Made by a program: the position numbers and the translations under genes. The notes beneath the pieces were generated by a model that saw nothing but the letters and a program-made list of their open reading frames with translations, ran no database searches and had not been told where the DNA came from. DNA of 64,000 bases from Schaalia vaccimaxillae DSM 15804 (GTDB lineage Bacteria; Actinomycetota; Actinomycetes; Actinomycetales; Actinomycetaceae): the NCBI RefSeq assembly GCF_000420425.1, contig NZ_ATUX01000005.1:248001-312000 (forward strand), given 5' to 3'. This document shows, in pieces, positions 35,375 through 43,612 of the stretch (position 1 is its first letter; the number at the start of each line of letters is the position of its first letter).

Positions 35375-36475
35375 TCAGCCTAACAAGTGCTGTAAACGTG
35401 GGACCGTCGGCAGATAGGCTGGCTGCACTGAACGCGTCGTCGAGGACGAGTTGTTCCCGCCATCAAGCTTCTTGGCGAAAACAAAGCGTTTCTGAACAAC
35501 ATAGGAGACAACAAACAGCGCCGAATCAACGATTGGCTTAGCTAACCACAGGACAACACCAGCTGCTGTCGCCACCTTGATGAGCCCATAAGACGCAGCC
35601 AGTATGGCAACAGCTAGTACGCCGTAAGCCACAGCACTTCGCCCCACCCGAGCCTTGTTGGAACTCAAGACCCTGCGATTCACGAGGTAATTGACCGTGC
35701 AGGAAATCACCCTGGCGATCACCACGGGAGCCAAAAGCGAACCCATGAGCGCATTGAGTAAAAGAACCAGGATGTAGTCGACGATTGAGCTGGTCAGGGA
35801 CGACGTCACGAAACCCAAGAGCGGCGCATAAATACGAGCCGAGTCTTGAAGGGGGCGAAAATGCGAGGTTGGATTACAGGCCTCGTAAATCGTCTCAATC
35901 GGCAACTCGATGACATCGAGGCGGCGTTGGCGCATTTCGATCAGCACCGACAGCTCGTACTCGTAGCGGTCGCCCTTAACTGAACACATCCATTCAAGCT
36001 GCTCGGCGGGCAAGCCCCGCAAGCCGGTCTGGGTGTCGCTGAGCTTCCAACCCGTCGACAGCCGGAAGAACATGGCGGTCGCCCGATTGCCAATGCGGCT
36101 ACGCAACGGAACATCTCCAACGAATTCGCGCACACCCAAGACAACCTGCCCGGTGGATTCAACCCGCTGGCCCACGCGCACAATGTCAGCAACCGTGTGT
36201 TGGCCGTCCGCATCCGCGGTGACAACGGCCTGCCTAGGGTATGTTTCGCGGATATGCGACAGGCCCGTGCGCAGGGCGAACCCCTTACCGCGGTTGGCCT
36301 CATAGGACACAACGTCGGCTCCAGCGGCGCTCGTGGCATCGAAGAACAGGGAGTAGTCGGGGCCTGAACCGTCGTCAACGACAACCGTGCGCATCTGGGG
36401 GTCTACGCGGTGGAGTTCGAGGACGAGTTGAGATAAGCGAATATCAGGCTGATAAGCGGGGATGAGGACGATCAT
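35375..36475 (-). CDS. family 2 glycosyltransferase fused to a GtrA membrane domain
   Basis: Residues 1-220 form a dolichyl-phosphate-mannose-synthase-like GT2 domain: IPAYQPD, VVDDGSG, the metal motif VTADADGQH and the acceptor-side SDTQTGLRGLP. Residues about 225-345 form a GtrA domain of four membrane helices with the family motif VNYLVNRRVLS and ending KRFVF. GtrA proteins are thought to move polyprenyl-phosphate sugars, so the fusion could make and flip a lipid-linked sugar. It overlaps the upstream phosphodiester-glycosidase gene by four bases. Confidence 0.9.
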   Translation of the reverse strand: MIVLIPAYQPDIRLSQLVLELHRVDPQMRTVVVDDGSGPDYSLFFDATSAAGADVVSYEANRGKGFALRTGLSHIRETYPRQAVVTADADGQHTVADIVRVGQRVESTGQVVLGVREFVGDVPLRSRIGNRATAMFFRLSTGWKLSDTQTGLRGLPAEQLEWMCSVKGDRYEYELSVLIEMRQRRLDVIELPIETIYEACNPTSHFRPLQDSARIYAPLLGFVTSSLTSSIVDYILVLLLNALMGSLLAPVVIARVISCTVNYLVNRRVLSSNKARVGRSAVAYGVLAVAILAASYGLIKVATAAGVVLWLAKPIVDSALFVVSYVVQKRFVFAKKLDGGNNSSSTTRSVQPAYLPTVPRLQHLLG

Positions 36476-37473
36476 GAGGCGCTCCCGATGTAGAGAATGT
36501 CGGAGGTGGCGCGTTCGCCGCCGTTGGACGGGTTATTGATGACTTGGCCGTTGAACCACATTTCGGACGAGCCTCCGCCGTCGAGGTTGTAGGCAGTGGT
36601 GGCGCCCAGATCAACCAGAACTTGGGCTAGTTCCGTCATGGAGGCTCCGGCTGAGGTGTCGGAGCGTCCATCGACCACGACAAAGACAAAATGGTTTTCG
36701 TCGATGATTCCGATGGCGGTTCTAGGCTGATCTCCTTGGATTGAGTGGTTACCGAAGTTGGTGTCGATCTCGACCTCGTCGATTCCTTCGATGACGCTGC
36801 CGCCCTCGACGAGGGCTGGGCCGAAGGAGAGGGTCTGCCACACTCCTTCGTCCACGAGGGTTTGAGCATCAGTGGCGGTTTCGTCGTAGATTTTCATTGA
36901 GCCGTCGGAGTAGATGGCGAGTCCTTGGCGCACTCCCTCGTCCCTGTAGACGACACCGTTTCTAATGATGATTCCGGTGTCTCGGAAACCGTAGTAGTCG
37001 CCGTTGATAGCAAAGACTGCGTTGTTTTCTTCGGCGATGGAGGACACGAGGCTGGTGATGTTTTCGCCGTAGGTGTCTTTAGCGAAGGCTGAACGCAGAG
37101 CTGAAGTGTCAGATAGTTGGACGTCTGCAACGTAGTAGGTGAAGGCTTGGCTTCCAGTGCCGGACGTGTTCGTCGAAATGGTGACGGTGGTGCCGTCGGA
37201 CGAGGTGTAGGAGTTGTTGGTGATCGTTTCGGTGACAGCGGCGGTGGAATCCGTGCTGTTCGTTGTTGAGGAGGTTTGTTCGGCCTCGTAAGACGAGGCG
37301 TTGGTAACTGTTGCGTGTTCGATGACGAAGCGGTCGAGGGCCCAGGCGGCGGTTCCTCCCAGGACGAGGGCGAGGCTGGCGCTGCCCACGATCAGCGTGT
37401 TGCGTAGCTTGTGCGACTTTTTTGCGTGCCGCGCAGGTGCGGCTGAGTATTCAGGAGCCGTGTATTCGTTCAT
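36472..37473 (-). CDS. exported phosphodiester glycosidase (NAGPA-like) domain protein
   Basis: The 333-residue protein has a basic cytosolic N-terminus and one membrane helix (about 25-47), then a Ser/Thr-rich linker (about 58-105). The C-terminal domain of the NAGPA family shows NGDYYGFRDTGIIIRNGVVY, RTAIGI, VVVDGRSD and the terminal NLDGGGSSEMWFNG. Family members remove sugars linked through phosphodiesters, so it may trim phosphosugar decorations on wall polymers. Coupling to the GT2-GtrA gene supports an envelope-glycan role. Two hairpins precede the start and no ribosome site is visible. Confidence 0.87.
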   Translation of the reverse strand: MNEYTAPEYSAAPARHAKKSHKLRNTLIVGSASLALVLGGTAAWALDRFVIEHATVTNASSYEAEQTSSTTNSTDSTAAVTETITNNSYTSSDGTTVTISTNTSGTGSQAFTYYVADVQLSDTSALRSAFAKDTYGENITSLVSSIAEENNAVFAINGDYYGFRDTGIIIRNGVVYRDEGVRQGLAIYSDGSMKIYDETATDAQTLVDEGVWQTLSFGPALVEGGSVIEGIDEVEIDTNFGNHSIQGDQPRTAIGIIDENHFVFVVVDGRSDTSAGASMTELAQVLVDLGATTAYNLDGGGSSEMWFNGQVINNPSNGGERATSDILYIGSAS

Positions 37474-37488
37474 GGCAGTAAGACTGCC
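37474..37488 (-). promoter_or_regulatory. hairpin abutting the start codon of the NAGPA-like gene
   Basis: GGCAGT and ACTGCC form a perfect 6-bp stem around a 3-base loop; on the minus strand the ATG follows immediately. It occupies the place of the ribosome binding site, so translation may start without one, be controlled by the hairpin, or the palindrome may be a protein-binding site. Confidence 0.55.
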
Positions 37489-37489
37489 G

Positions 37490-37509
37490 ACGCTGCTTCG
37501 GTGCAGCGT
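37490..37509 (-). terminator. stem-loop between the HD-domain gene and the NAGPA-like gene
   Basis: ACGCTGC (37490-37496) and GCAGCGT (37503-37509) form a perfect 7-bp stem with a 6-base loop. It lies 33 bases after the stop of the HD-domain gene on the same strand and could end the aroE-UPF0303-HD transcript. There is no T-run, so it could also be a regulatory element paired with the adjacent hairpin. Confidence 0.5.
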
Positions 37510-37541
37510 ATGGACTACCTGTGGGGCGGCTGTGGGGTTTT

Positions 37542-38141
37542 CTAGGCGGGCAGATTGCCTTTAGCCGTGTTGTCTTCGATGATGCGTTCGCTCAGTTCCC
37601 ACAGTGTCTGTGAGCCGGGTTTTGTTCGACTTTGGCGAGCACGCACCTGGCTGGCTTTGACCGAGTGAATCTTCCAGTCCTGCCCGTCATTTGAGTTGTT
37701 GAGAAGCAGAGGCTGGAGGTTATCCATTGCTCGGGCGAATCGAGCCTCTGGGGTTTCTTGGGCTTCAAACTCGTCGAAGAGTGCGCTCAATTCGTCGCGT
37801 TGATCGGGCGGCAGGAGGGAGAAGAGCTTGTCTTTGGCCACTTGTTCACGCTGCGCTTGATCGGCTTTTCCAGCCTCGTCATAGGCGTAGGTATCACCCG
37901 CTTCGATCTCCACGATGTCGTGGATGAGGCACATGATGAGGGTTTTTCCAATGTCGATGGGCTCGTTGGAGTATTCGCGCAGCAGATACGCCATGACTGC
38001 CATGTGCCATGCGTGCTCAGCATCATTTTCGAGGCGGCCACCATCTGTGAGGTGATTGCGACGCAGGATGTTCTTTTCCTGGTCGATCTTCAATATGAAG
38101 TCGAGTTGGCGTTTGAGGCGGTCGTCGGTGTCATTCTTCAT
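37542..38141 (-). CDS. HD-domain phosphohydrolase (YfbR/HDDC2-like)
   Basis: Started at the ATG at 38141, the product has 199 residues. Metal-binding motifs of the HD superfamily are visible: ENDAEHAWHMAVMA (first His) and LIHDIVEIEAGD (HD pair). A later Asp lies in ARAMDNLQPLLLN. The group includes 5'-deoxynucleotidases, so a nucleotide-monophosphate substrate is likely. It overlaps the preceding UPF0303 gene by 11 bases. Confidence 0.88.
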   Translation of the reverse strand: MKNDTDDRLKRQLDFILKIDQEKNILRRNHLTDGGRLENDAEHAWHMAVMAYLLREYSNEPIDIGKTLIMCLIHDIVEIEAGDTYAYDEAGKADQAQREQVAKDKLFSLLPPDQRDELSALFDEFEAQETPEARFARAMDNLQPLLLNNSNDGQDWKIHSVKASQVRARQSRTKPGSQTLWELSERIIEDNTAKGNLPA

Positions 38142-38628
38142 GGAACTGCGGGGCGGTGATGTGCAGGTATTCGCGCAGGCTGGATGTGAGGAACTCGTGG
38201 TCTTCAATGTGGGGAAGATTGGATGCGAGGAGCACACCAACCAGGGCTGAAGATCCCACAGTTCGAATAGGGAATCCGCCGCCGCACAGTGCGTAGTCTT
38301 CGTCTTTCAATCCGTGTTGGGCAAGACCTTCGTCTTTGAGGCGGCATTCGTAGGTGGCGCGTAGTGAGCTGGATTCGAAGGTGGTGACGGTATTGAACTT
38401 ACGTCGCATCCACAGTTCGTTGAGGTGATTGGTGCCATCGGGCAGGTGTTGGAAAAGGATGGACCCGTTGGGAGTGCGGATGGACACAGCGATTGTGGTG
38501 TTGAGTTCGCGGGCGCGTTCAACCATGAAGATGCCGAAGTCCCAGGCGCTGCGATGTGTGAAATAGGGGAATCGCAGCAGGTCCTCTTGTTGAGCGAGGA
38601 TGTCGATTTGTGCCTGTAAGTCGCTCAT
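38131..38628 (-). CDS. UPF0303 / heme-degrading-domain (HbpS-like) protein
   Basis: The 165-residue protein matches the UPF0303 family: the conserved AWDFGIFMVERAREL, a central region NGSILFQHLPDGTNHLNELW, a Cys-Gly-Gly turn (ALCGGGFPI) and a C-terminal SSALVGVLLASNLPHIEDHE. The fold is related to HbpS, but heme binding is not shown for this branch. The start ATG lies one base after the aroE stop, giving tight coupling; a Met 12 bases upstream is possible. Role unknown. Confidence 0.82.
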   Translation of the reverse strand: MSDLQAQIDILAQQEDLLRFPYFTHRSAWDFGIFMVERARELNTTIAVSIRTPNGSILFQHLPDGTNHLNELWMRRKFNTVTTFESSSLRATYECRLKDEGLAQHGLKDEDYALCGGGFPIRTVGSSALVGVLLASNLPHIEDHEFLTSSLREYLHITAPQFHEE

Positions 38629-38629
38629 G

Positions 38630-39490
38630 TCACGCCTCATTGAATTCGGCGCGAAGGGTGCCTTCGAGGACGTCGATGGGGGCTTCATGGCCGGTCCACA
38701 GGGTGAAGTTGCGTGCTCCTTGGCGGGCGAGCATTCCCAGTCCGTTGACGGTCTTGGCGCCCTGGGCTTCGGCTTCTTTGAGGAAAAGCGTGTCTGCGGG
38801 GTCGAAGACGACGTCGCAGACGGTCATCGCGGGTGTGACTGTGGTGTAGTCGATGTCGGGGCGTTGGTCGGATGCTGGGGCTAAGCCGATGGAGGTGGCG
38901 TTAATGAGGATGTCCGTGCCGGCGGGGGTGGCGTACGTGCCTGACCATTCGGCTGCTGTGCTTTCCGCTTGGGTTTCCTGACTGACGAGGTCGGCGAGTT
39001 CCTCAGCGCGGTCAAGGGTACGGTTGACGATGGTGATGGAGGCGGCGCCTGCCAGTGCGCATTCGACTGCGATTGCGCGCGCAGCTCCACCGGCGCCTAG
39101 TACCGTGATGTTCTTGCCGCTCAGGTCTTCTCCGGTGGCTTGGAGGGCTTCGACGAAGCCTTTGCCGTCGGTGTTTTCTCCGAAAAGGGTGCCGTCTTCA
39201 CGTACGACCACGGTGTTGACTGCGCCAATGATGCGTGCTGCCTCGGAGAGCTCGTCGAGGTAGTTGAGCACGGTGATCTTGTGCGGCATTGTCAGGTTGA
39301 CGCCGCGGAAGTGCATTGCGCGCAGGCCTTTCATGGCGTCAGGGAAGTCGTCAGGTGTTACTCGCGCGGTGATGTAACGGTAGTTGAGGCCCAGGGCTTG
39401 GTATCCGGCTTCTTCCATCACTCCGGTCGGGTTGCCGTCGACGGGGTCGCCGAAGACGCCAGTGAGTTCTGCGCGGTAGTTTTTGCCCAT
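38630..39490 (-). CDS. aroE: shikimate dehydrogenase
   Basis: It reduces 3-dehydroshikimate to shikimate with NADPH. Motifs: GVNLTMPHK (catalytic Lys), GAVNTVVV, the Asp in GENTDGKGF, the NADP loop LGAGGAARA, NRT after beta-2, and the C-terminal GLGMLARQGA. The ATG at 39490 begins GKNYRAELTGVFGDPV; a GTG at 39502 is the alternative, and AAGGAG lies upstream of both. About 286 residues. First gene of aroE-UPF0303-HD; no other shikimate genes are nearby. Confidence 0.9.
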   Translation of the reverse strand: MGKNYRAELTGVFGDPVDGNPTGVMEEAGYQALGLNYRYITARVTPDDFPDAMKGLRAMHFRGVNLTMPHKITVLNYLDELSEAARIIGAVNTVVVREDGTLFGENTDGKGFVEALQATGEDLSGKNITVLGAGGAARAIAVECALAGAASITIVNRTLDRAEELADLVSQETQAESTAAEWSGTYATPAGTDILINATSIGLAPASDQRPDIDYTTVTPAMTVCDVVFDPADTLFLKEAEAQGAKTVNGLGMLARQGARNFTLWTGHEAPIDVLEGTLRAEFNEA

Positions 39491-39502
39491 GGTGAATTCC
39501 AC

Positions 39503-39852
39503 TCCTTTGTGTGACTACCACCAGTTTAAGCGGTAGCGCGGAAGCGACGCGCCGCAGTTCTTTGCGGTTATTCACGTTTCGGTTGGAAATCGGGACTGTT
39601 TTCACCGATTTTTGGCCCGCGGCAGTGATATTGCAACAGGTACCACTGCCGGAACAACGAACCTTGGGAAGCCTGGCTTTTGGGGCCGCATTTATCGCGT
39701 TTATTTCGTGGGAGCTTGGTTTTCTCAATGAATATTTGTCTGAGGTGGCGCGCCCCTTGCCAATCGAGGTCGAGTTTCTCGAGGCCATTGAACTCGACTC
39801 CCATAGATCCTGTCAGAAGATTGTCGGGTCGATCTGCCACAACACTGGCCGG
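39503..39852. other. 350-base stretch without a convincing gene
   Basis: It lies between aroE and the DUF222/HNH gene. Both strands have open frames of about 90-126 codons. The minus-strand one (39568-39840) reads like a soluble protein (ending KIGENSPDFQPKRE) but has no recognised motif, no good start, and third-codon-position GC lower than its neighbours. It could be a gene remnant. No terminator or promoter stands out. Confidence 0.4.
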
Positions 39853-41685
39853 CTACGTCGGGATCGTAAGAGATCTCTTTCGCTTGTCTGAAAGTTTCGG
39901 CTCCCGGGGTTCTTCATGCTCGAATCCGCTATGTGACCTATTGGTGTGTCTTCCCGCTACCCCTACATGCGGAATGCCGTGGTGCATGGTGATGGTCCAG
40001 CCGTTGGATTCAAGGTTGCGGTGGTGGTACCAGCACAGCAAGACACCGTTATCAGTTGAAGTGGAACCGCCGCGTGAGTGTTCGACGACGTGGTGGACTT
40101 CGCACCAGCTTGCACGAACGGTGCAGCCCGGAATGATGCAGCCGCCATCACGTAGGGCGATTGCACGGCGCTGATGGGCAGTGAAGACCCGTGAACTGGA
40201 GCTGATATCAGTGATGCGTCCCTGTGCGTCAAGACTGATTCGTTGAATTGCCCCGGCGCACCCGATATGACGAGCCACAGTTGCCGGAACGGCACTGAAT
40301 TCTTCAGAGCTTCCTTGAATGAAAGCGACACCAGGACCTTCGTTGCCACCACGTTGGCCTAGTGGATCGCCATGTTGATCTCGTGGATCGCCAGGCTGTG
40401 CGACGTTTGCCGAAGCACTATCCATGGGCGGCGTCAACTGGTCAATTGTTGTAGCGACGACCAGGGTGGGAGGAGCTCCGCCTAACAGAGGCATCGATTC
40501 CAGTCCTGCTGCCTGAGCCAGGATCCCAGCGAAAGCGTCGTGGCGTCGTTGAGCTGGAGTGCGTAGATCAGGAACGGCGGCAACCGAATTAGCTTCGACT
40601 TCTTGGACACCAGGCTCACCCAATCCGGCATCTAAAGCGTGGTCGGAGGGCTGCCCCAACCCAGGGGCGAAGGCGCCGTCAGCTATCTGCTTCCGGTCTT
40701 GATCTAACGCGTGGTCGGGCGCCTTTTCCGCTAAAGGGTAACCAGACACCGGGCATGGGCCACCCGCATTCAATGCGACGGCATTGACCTTCGGATTGAG
40801 GTAAGCGTCGAAGAGCTTTTCAAGTTGCGCTGCGACATCCGGCAACAATTCCCCTGTTACTCGCACAGTGCCGTCTTTGACCCGACCGATCGAAAAACCG
40901 CGCCGCCGTTGCTGGACGGATTCATCCGGTAAGGCACCATCGGGATCCAGTGCCATAGACCATGCCTGAGCCATTACCTCAATTTGGGCAACAGTCATTC
41001 GAGGTTGAGTCACCTCACTCCAGAATCTTGGCGCCGTATTCGTCGCTTCGCCGCGGATCTGTGCGGCATCAGCGGTCAGTTGGGTGCGGAAGTTGCGCAC
41101 GTCCTCGTCATCTAATCCGGTGGCGGCGCCTACGAGTGAGGATTCTGCGGCGATGACGTCATCCATGAGCGCACCGTGGTCTTCGGCCGTTGCCAAGGTC
41201 TTTTGGATAATGGCCGTTGCCTCAAGGTCGATCGCTCCGGATTGGACTGCGGATGTCAGTGCGGGGAAGCGTGGTGACAGGACTTCACCGGTCAAACTGG
41301 TACTTGGACGCACAGACGTGCCCAAGCGCAACCGAGAGCGTGCAACTCTGCCAGAAGTAGAGCAAGTCCGCTCCAAGAGCTCTGAAGGATTGCGTGCGCC
41401 GTGACGATAAGAGAGGCGTTGCTCGGCCAATTCGGGACGGCTCCGGTAGGAAACTTCCCCGGCGAGCAGCGTCTGTCCAGATTCGGCCAGCCGACCCAGG
41501 TGGGCAAAAACCTCAACGAGGTCGAGCAATTCCTGGTCGTTGACAATTTTGAGTTGATCAGAGGAAAACAGGTGCGCAGCGCGAAACACCAACACTTCGG
41601 CGATATAGCGGAAGTGCTCGCTGGCTCGGGTCATGTCCTCCATGAACTCATCGTCCAGGTACCCATGTGCATTTGCGTACAACAT
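39853..41685 (-). CDS. DUF222 / HNH endonuclease-domain protein (13E12 repeat type)
   Basis: The 610-residue protein has the DUF222 region (about residues 80-300, with ARSRLRLGTSVRPS and VAQIEVMAQAWSMALDPDG), a variable Gly/Pro/Asp-rich middle, and a C-terminal HNH domain: RDGGCIIPGCTVRASWCEVHHV, then GGSTSTDNGVLLCWYHHR. Two Cys pairs and the His pair needed for zinc and metal binding are all intact. The family is multi-copy in actinobacteria and resembles a selfish or phage-related nuclease; its role is unknown. It is flanked by a gene-free stretch. Confidence 0.88.
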   Translation of the reverse strand: MLYANAHGYLDDEFMEDMTRASEHFRYIAEVLVFRAAHLFSSDQLKIVNDQELLDLVEVFAHLGRLAESGQTLLAGEVSYRSRPELAEQRLSYRHGARNPSELLERTCSTSGRVARSRLRLGTSVRPSTSLTGEVLSPRFPALTSAVQSGAIDLEATAIIQKTLATAEDHGALMDDVIAAESSLVGAATGLDDEDVRNFRTQLTADAAQIRGEATNTAPRFWSEVTQPRMTVAQIEVMAQAWSMALDPDGALPDESVQQRRRGFSIGRVKDGTVRVTGELLPDVAAQLEKLFDAYLNPKVNAVALNAGGPCPVSGYPLAEKAPDHALDQDRKQIADGAFAPGLGQPSDHALDAGLGEPGVQEVEANSVAAVPDLRTPAQRRHDAFAGILAQAAGLESMPLLGGAPPTLVVATTIDQLTPPMDSASANVAQPGDPRDQHGDPLGQRGGNEGPGVAFIQGSSEEFSAVPATVARHIGCAGAIQRISLDAQGRITDISSSSRVFTAHQRRAIALRDGGCIIPGCTVRASWCEVHHVVEHSRGGSTSTDNGVLLCWYHHRNLESNGWTITMHHGIPHVGVAGRHTNRSHSGFEHEEPREPKLSDKRKRSLTIPT

Positions 41686-41785
41686 TGGCGTATCTCGGGC
41701 CCGAAAATGAAGTCGTTATTAAACCGTTATATTTGGGCGCGGGAGCTGCGACTGAGGCTGGGCTGCAACTAAGCCAGAGTCGCTC

Positions 41786-41802
41786 CGCCCTGCATGAGGG
41801 CG
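41786..41802 (-). terminator. stem-loop at the end of rlmC
   Basis: CGCCCT (41786-41791) and AGGGCG (41797-41802) form a perfect 6-bp stem with a 5-base loop directly after the stop codon of the minus-strand methyltransferase gene. No T-run follows. Probable terminator. Confidence 0.5.
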
Positions 41803-42951
41803 TTAAGAGCGCTCTAACAAAACAGCAACTTCAGCGTGAACCGTGTGAGGGAACATATCGAAAAGCCTGCCCTGGGTGGGCTTAAGTGAGGGCATTGCGG
41901 CTAGGTCCTTGGCAAGGGTTGCAGGATTGCACGACGAATAAATGACTGTGTGAACATTGCTGTCCTCCAACCACTGTGCCAATTCCGCGCCGATCCCACG
42001 ACGTGGAGGATTCACCACCACAACATCGGACAAATCCTCCAGCGCCTGATTGTGTGCCCACTGCGTTGCGTCGGCTGCAATAAAACGCGCAGCTCCTCGA
42101 CCCAAACCCGACTCGCGCGCCGCCGTGATCGCGGCAGAAATTGCACCCTCGGATACTTCCACGCCGGTTACGTGATCAACGCCGGCAGCCGACGCGTGCA
42201 ATGCGAAACCGCCGACACCGCAATACAGATCCCATAGGGACCGAGGATCGTCCGCAGCCGCCCACGCGGCTGCCTGCCGGTACAATTCGGCAGCGACCTC
42301 GGCATTTGTCTGGACGAAACTGCGCGGGCCGACGTGCATGGTCAGACCGTTCATCGTCATTGGAAGCGTCTTGTTCTTCGACAGGATGATCTCGTCGGGG
42401 CCTTCAACAATTGCCTCATGAGTGGGGTGGATGTTCGCCGTGACAACGTCGGCTGCTGGCACCAGTTCGCGCAGCAATGGCAGCGCTCGGCGCAAATCTG
42501 CCACGCGATCACGCGAACGCAGAACAAAACGAACCATCAGCCGGTCCTCGGCTCCAACGGTGATCAGAATATTTTTGAGTTCCCCTCGCTTGGTAGGAAC
42601 GTCATAAGGCTCCAAATCGAGGGCGCGAATGAGCCGTTTGAGGCCAGGTGTTGCTGCATTGATTGCCGGGTATTGAATCGGGCATCCAGGCAGGTCCACT
42701 CCGCGCCGGTCAGGGCCCAAAATTCCCAGGGTTGGTCGCCGTCGGGTTCCGCCAACCACCAGTTTGGCGTTCGTGCGAAAACCTGCCGGCGAGGACGCGC
42801 AGGCATCCAGCCATTCGATGCTTTCAGATCCGGGAACGAGGGCGAGCGCAGCTTCGACTCGGCTCTGTTTGCGAGCGATCTGCGTGGGGTAGGGGACCTC
42901 AATGTGGGTGCAGGAATGGCAGGCCCCGCAGTTCCAATGTTCGCAGTTCAT
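41803..42951 (-). CDS. rlmC: 23S rRNA (uracil-C5)-methyltransferase, RlmC type
   Basis: The 382-residue enzyme has an N-terminal iron-sulfur motif with four cysteines in MNCEHWNCGACHSC, a SAM-binding loop DLYCGVGGFALHA, the NPPRRG motif and the catalytic Cys in YSSCNPATLAKDL. It lacks a TRAM domain, as RlmC does, which separates it from RlmD. Expected target is m5U at 747 (E. coli number) of 23S rRNA. I start it at the ATG at 42951; the frame extends to a GTG at 42987. Confidence 0.82.
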   Translation of the reverse strand: MNCEHWNCGACHSCTHIEVPYPTQIARKQSRVEAALALVPGSESIEWLDACASSPAGFRTNAKLVVGGTRRRPTLGILGPDRRGVDLPGCPIQYPAINAATPGLKRLIRALDLEPYDVPTKRGELKNILITVGAEDRLMVRFVLRSRDRVADLRRALPLLRELVPAADVVTANIHPTHEAIVEGPDEIILSKNKTLPMTMNGLTMHVGPRSFVQTNAEVAAELYRQAAAWAAADDPRSLWDLYCGVGGFALHASAAGVDHVTGVEVSEGAISAAITAARESGLGRGAARFIAADATQWAHNQALEDLSDVVVVNPPRRGIGAELAQWLEDSNVHTVIYSSCNPATLAKDLAAMPSLKPTQGRLFDMFPHTVHAEVAVLLERS

Positions 42952-43079
42952 GGAGTCGATGGTGTCATGACGAGGACGCAGATGCACATGGCTGGTCCGA
43001 TGATCTGTTCATGAGGAAGAAGAAACGAGCTTCATCCTCGCCTGCGAACGAGGATGGTCAGAAGGTAGAGGAATAGAAA

Positions 43080-43580
43080 GTGGCGGGAAAGACTGAGAAA
43101 ACAAAAAGGCGTGGCACGACGAAAATGAACGTTAAAACCAAGGGTCACCGGAAGGGCTCTGCGAGGTCGGTCGATGTGCAGATGAGTCGTAAAGCGCTTA
43201 TTGCCTTGCGGTTGGCGTTGGCCCAAGCGGGACCTGTACCGTTTTTTGAGCAGGCAGAAGATTCTCTGGCTCGGGCAGAACGTCAGATGCGAAGGCGCTA
43301 TGGTAAAGAAGCGTTGGAATCGGCTATCTGGACAGCTCCCGCGCAGTATTATCCACGGTCTTCAGCTATTAAGACTGTGGAAAAGGCCGTGTTGAAGGGG
43401 CGATGGGTTGAGATCTTGTATGCCGCTGCATCTGGCGAGCTCACCCAGCGAGTGGTCGCGCCACTGAGCTTGATTGGGTCGAAGCAAGGGTGGACATTGC
43501 GGGCGTGGTGCTCGTTGCGTGGCCAGGAGCGCTGTTTCCGCTTGGAGCGCATCGTACGGGCTCGGTTGATGCGCGATTGA
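43080..43580 (+). CDS. WYL-domain protein without a DNA-binding domain
   Basis: The 166-residue protein starts at a GTG with GAGGA at good distance; an ATG at 43125 is a weaker choice. The N-terminal 35 residues are Lys/Arg-rich. The C-terminal half is a WYL domain: KAVLKGRWVEILYAAASGE, then RVVAPLSLIGSKQGWTLRAWC and RCFRLERI. WYL domains bind nucleic acids or nucleotides and usually sit behind a winged helix, absent here. It lies divergent from rlmC and convergent with the hydrolase gene. Confidence 0.75.
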   Translation: MAGKTEKTKRRGTTKMNVKTKGHRKGSARSVDVQMSRKALIALRLALAQAGPVPFFEQAEDSLARAERQMRRRYGKEALESAIWTAPAQYYPRSSAIKTVEKAVLKGRWVEILYAAASGELTQRVVAPLSLIGSKQGWTLRAWCSLRGQERCFRLERIVRARLMRD

Positions 43581-43612
43581 AGGTGGAGAGTGAGGGGCAC
43601 TCGCTTAGTTCT

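Noticed and set aside
39853-41685. DUF222/HNH gene as evidence of a prophage or insertion sequence
   Set aside because: No terminal repeats, integrase, or phage structural genes nearby; this family is common as single chromosomal genes.
42334-43014. Plus-strand open frame of 226 codons opposite rlmC
   Set aside because: Antisense to a complete RlmC with intact motifs; no family features.
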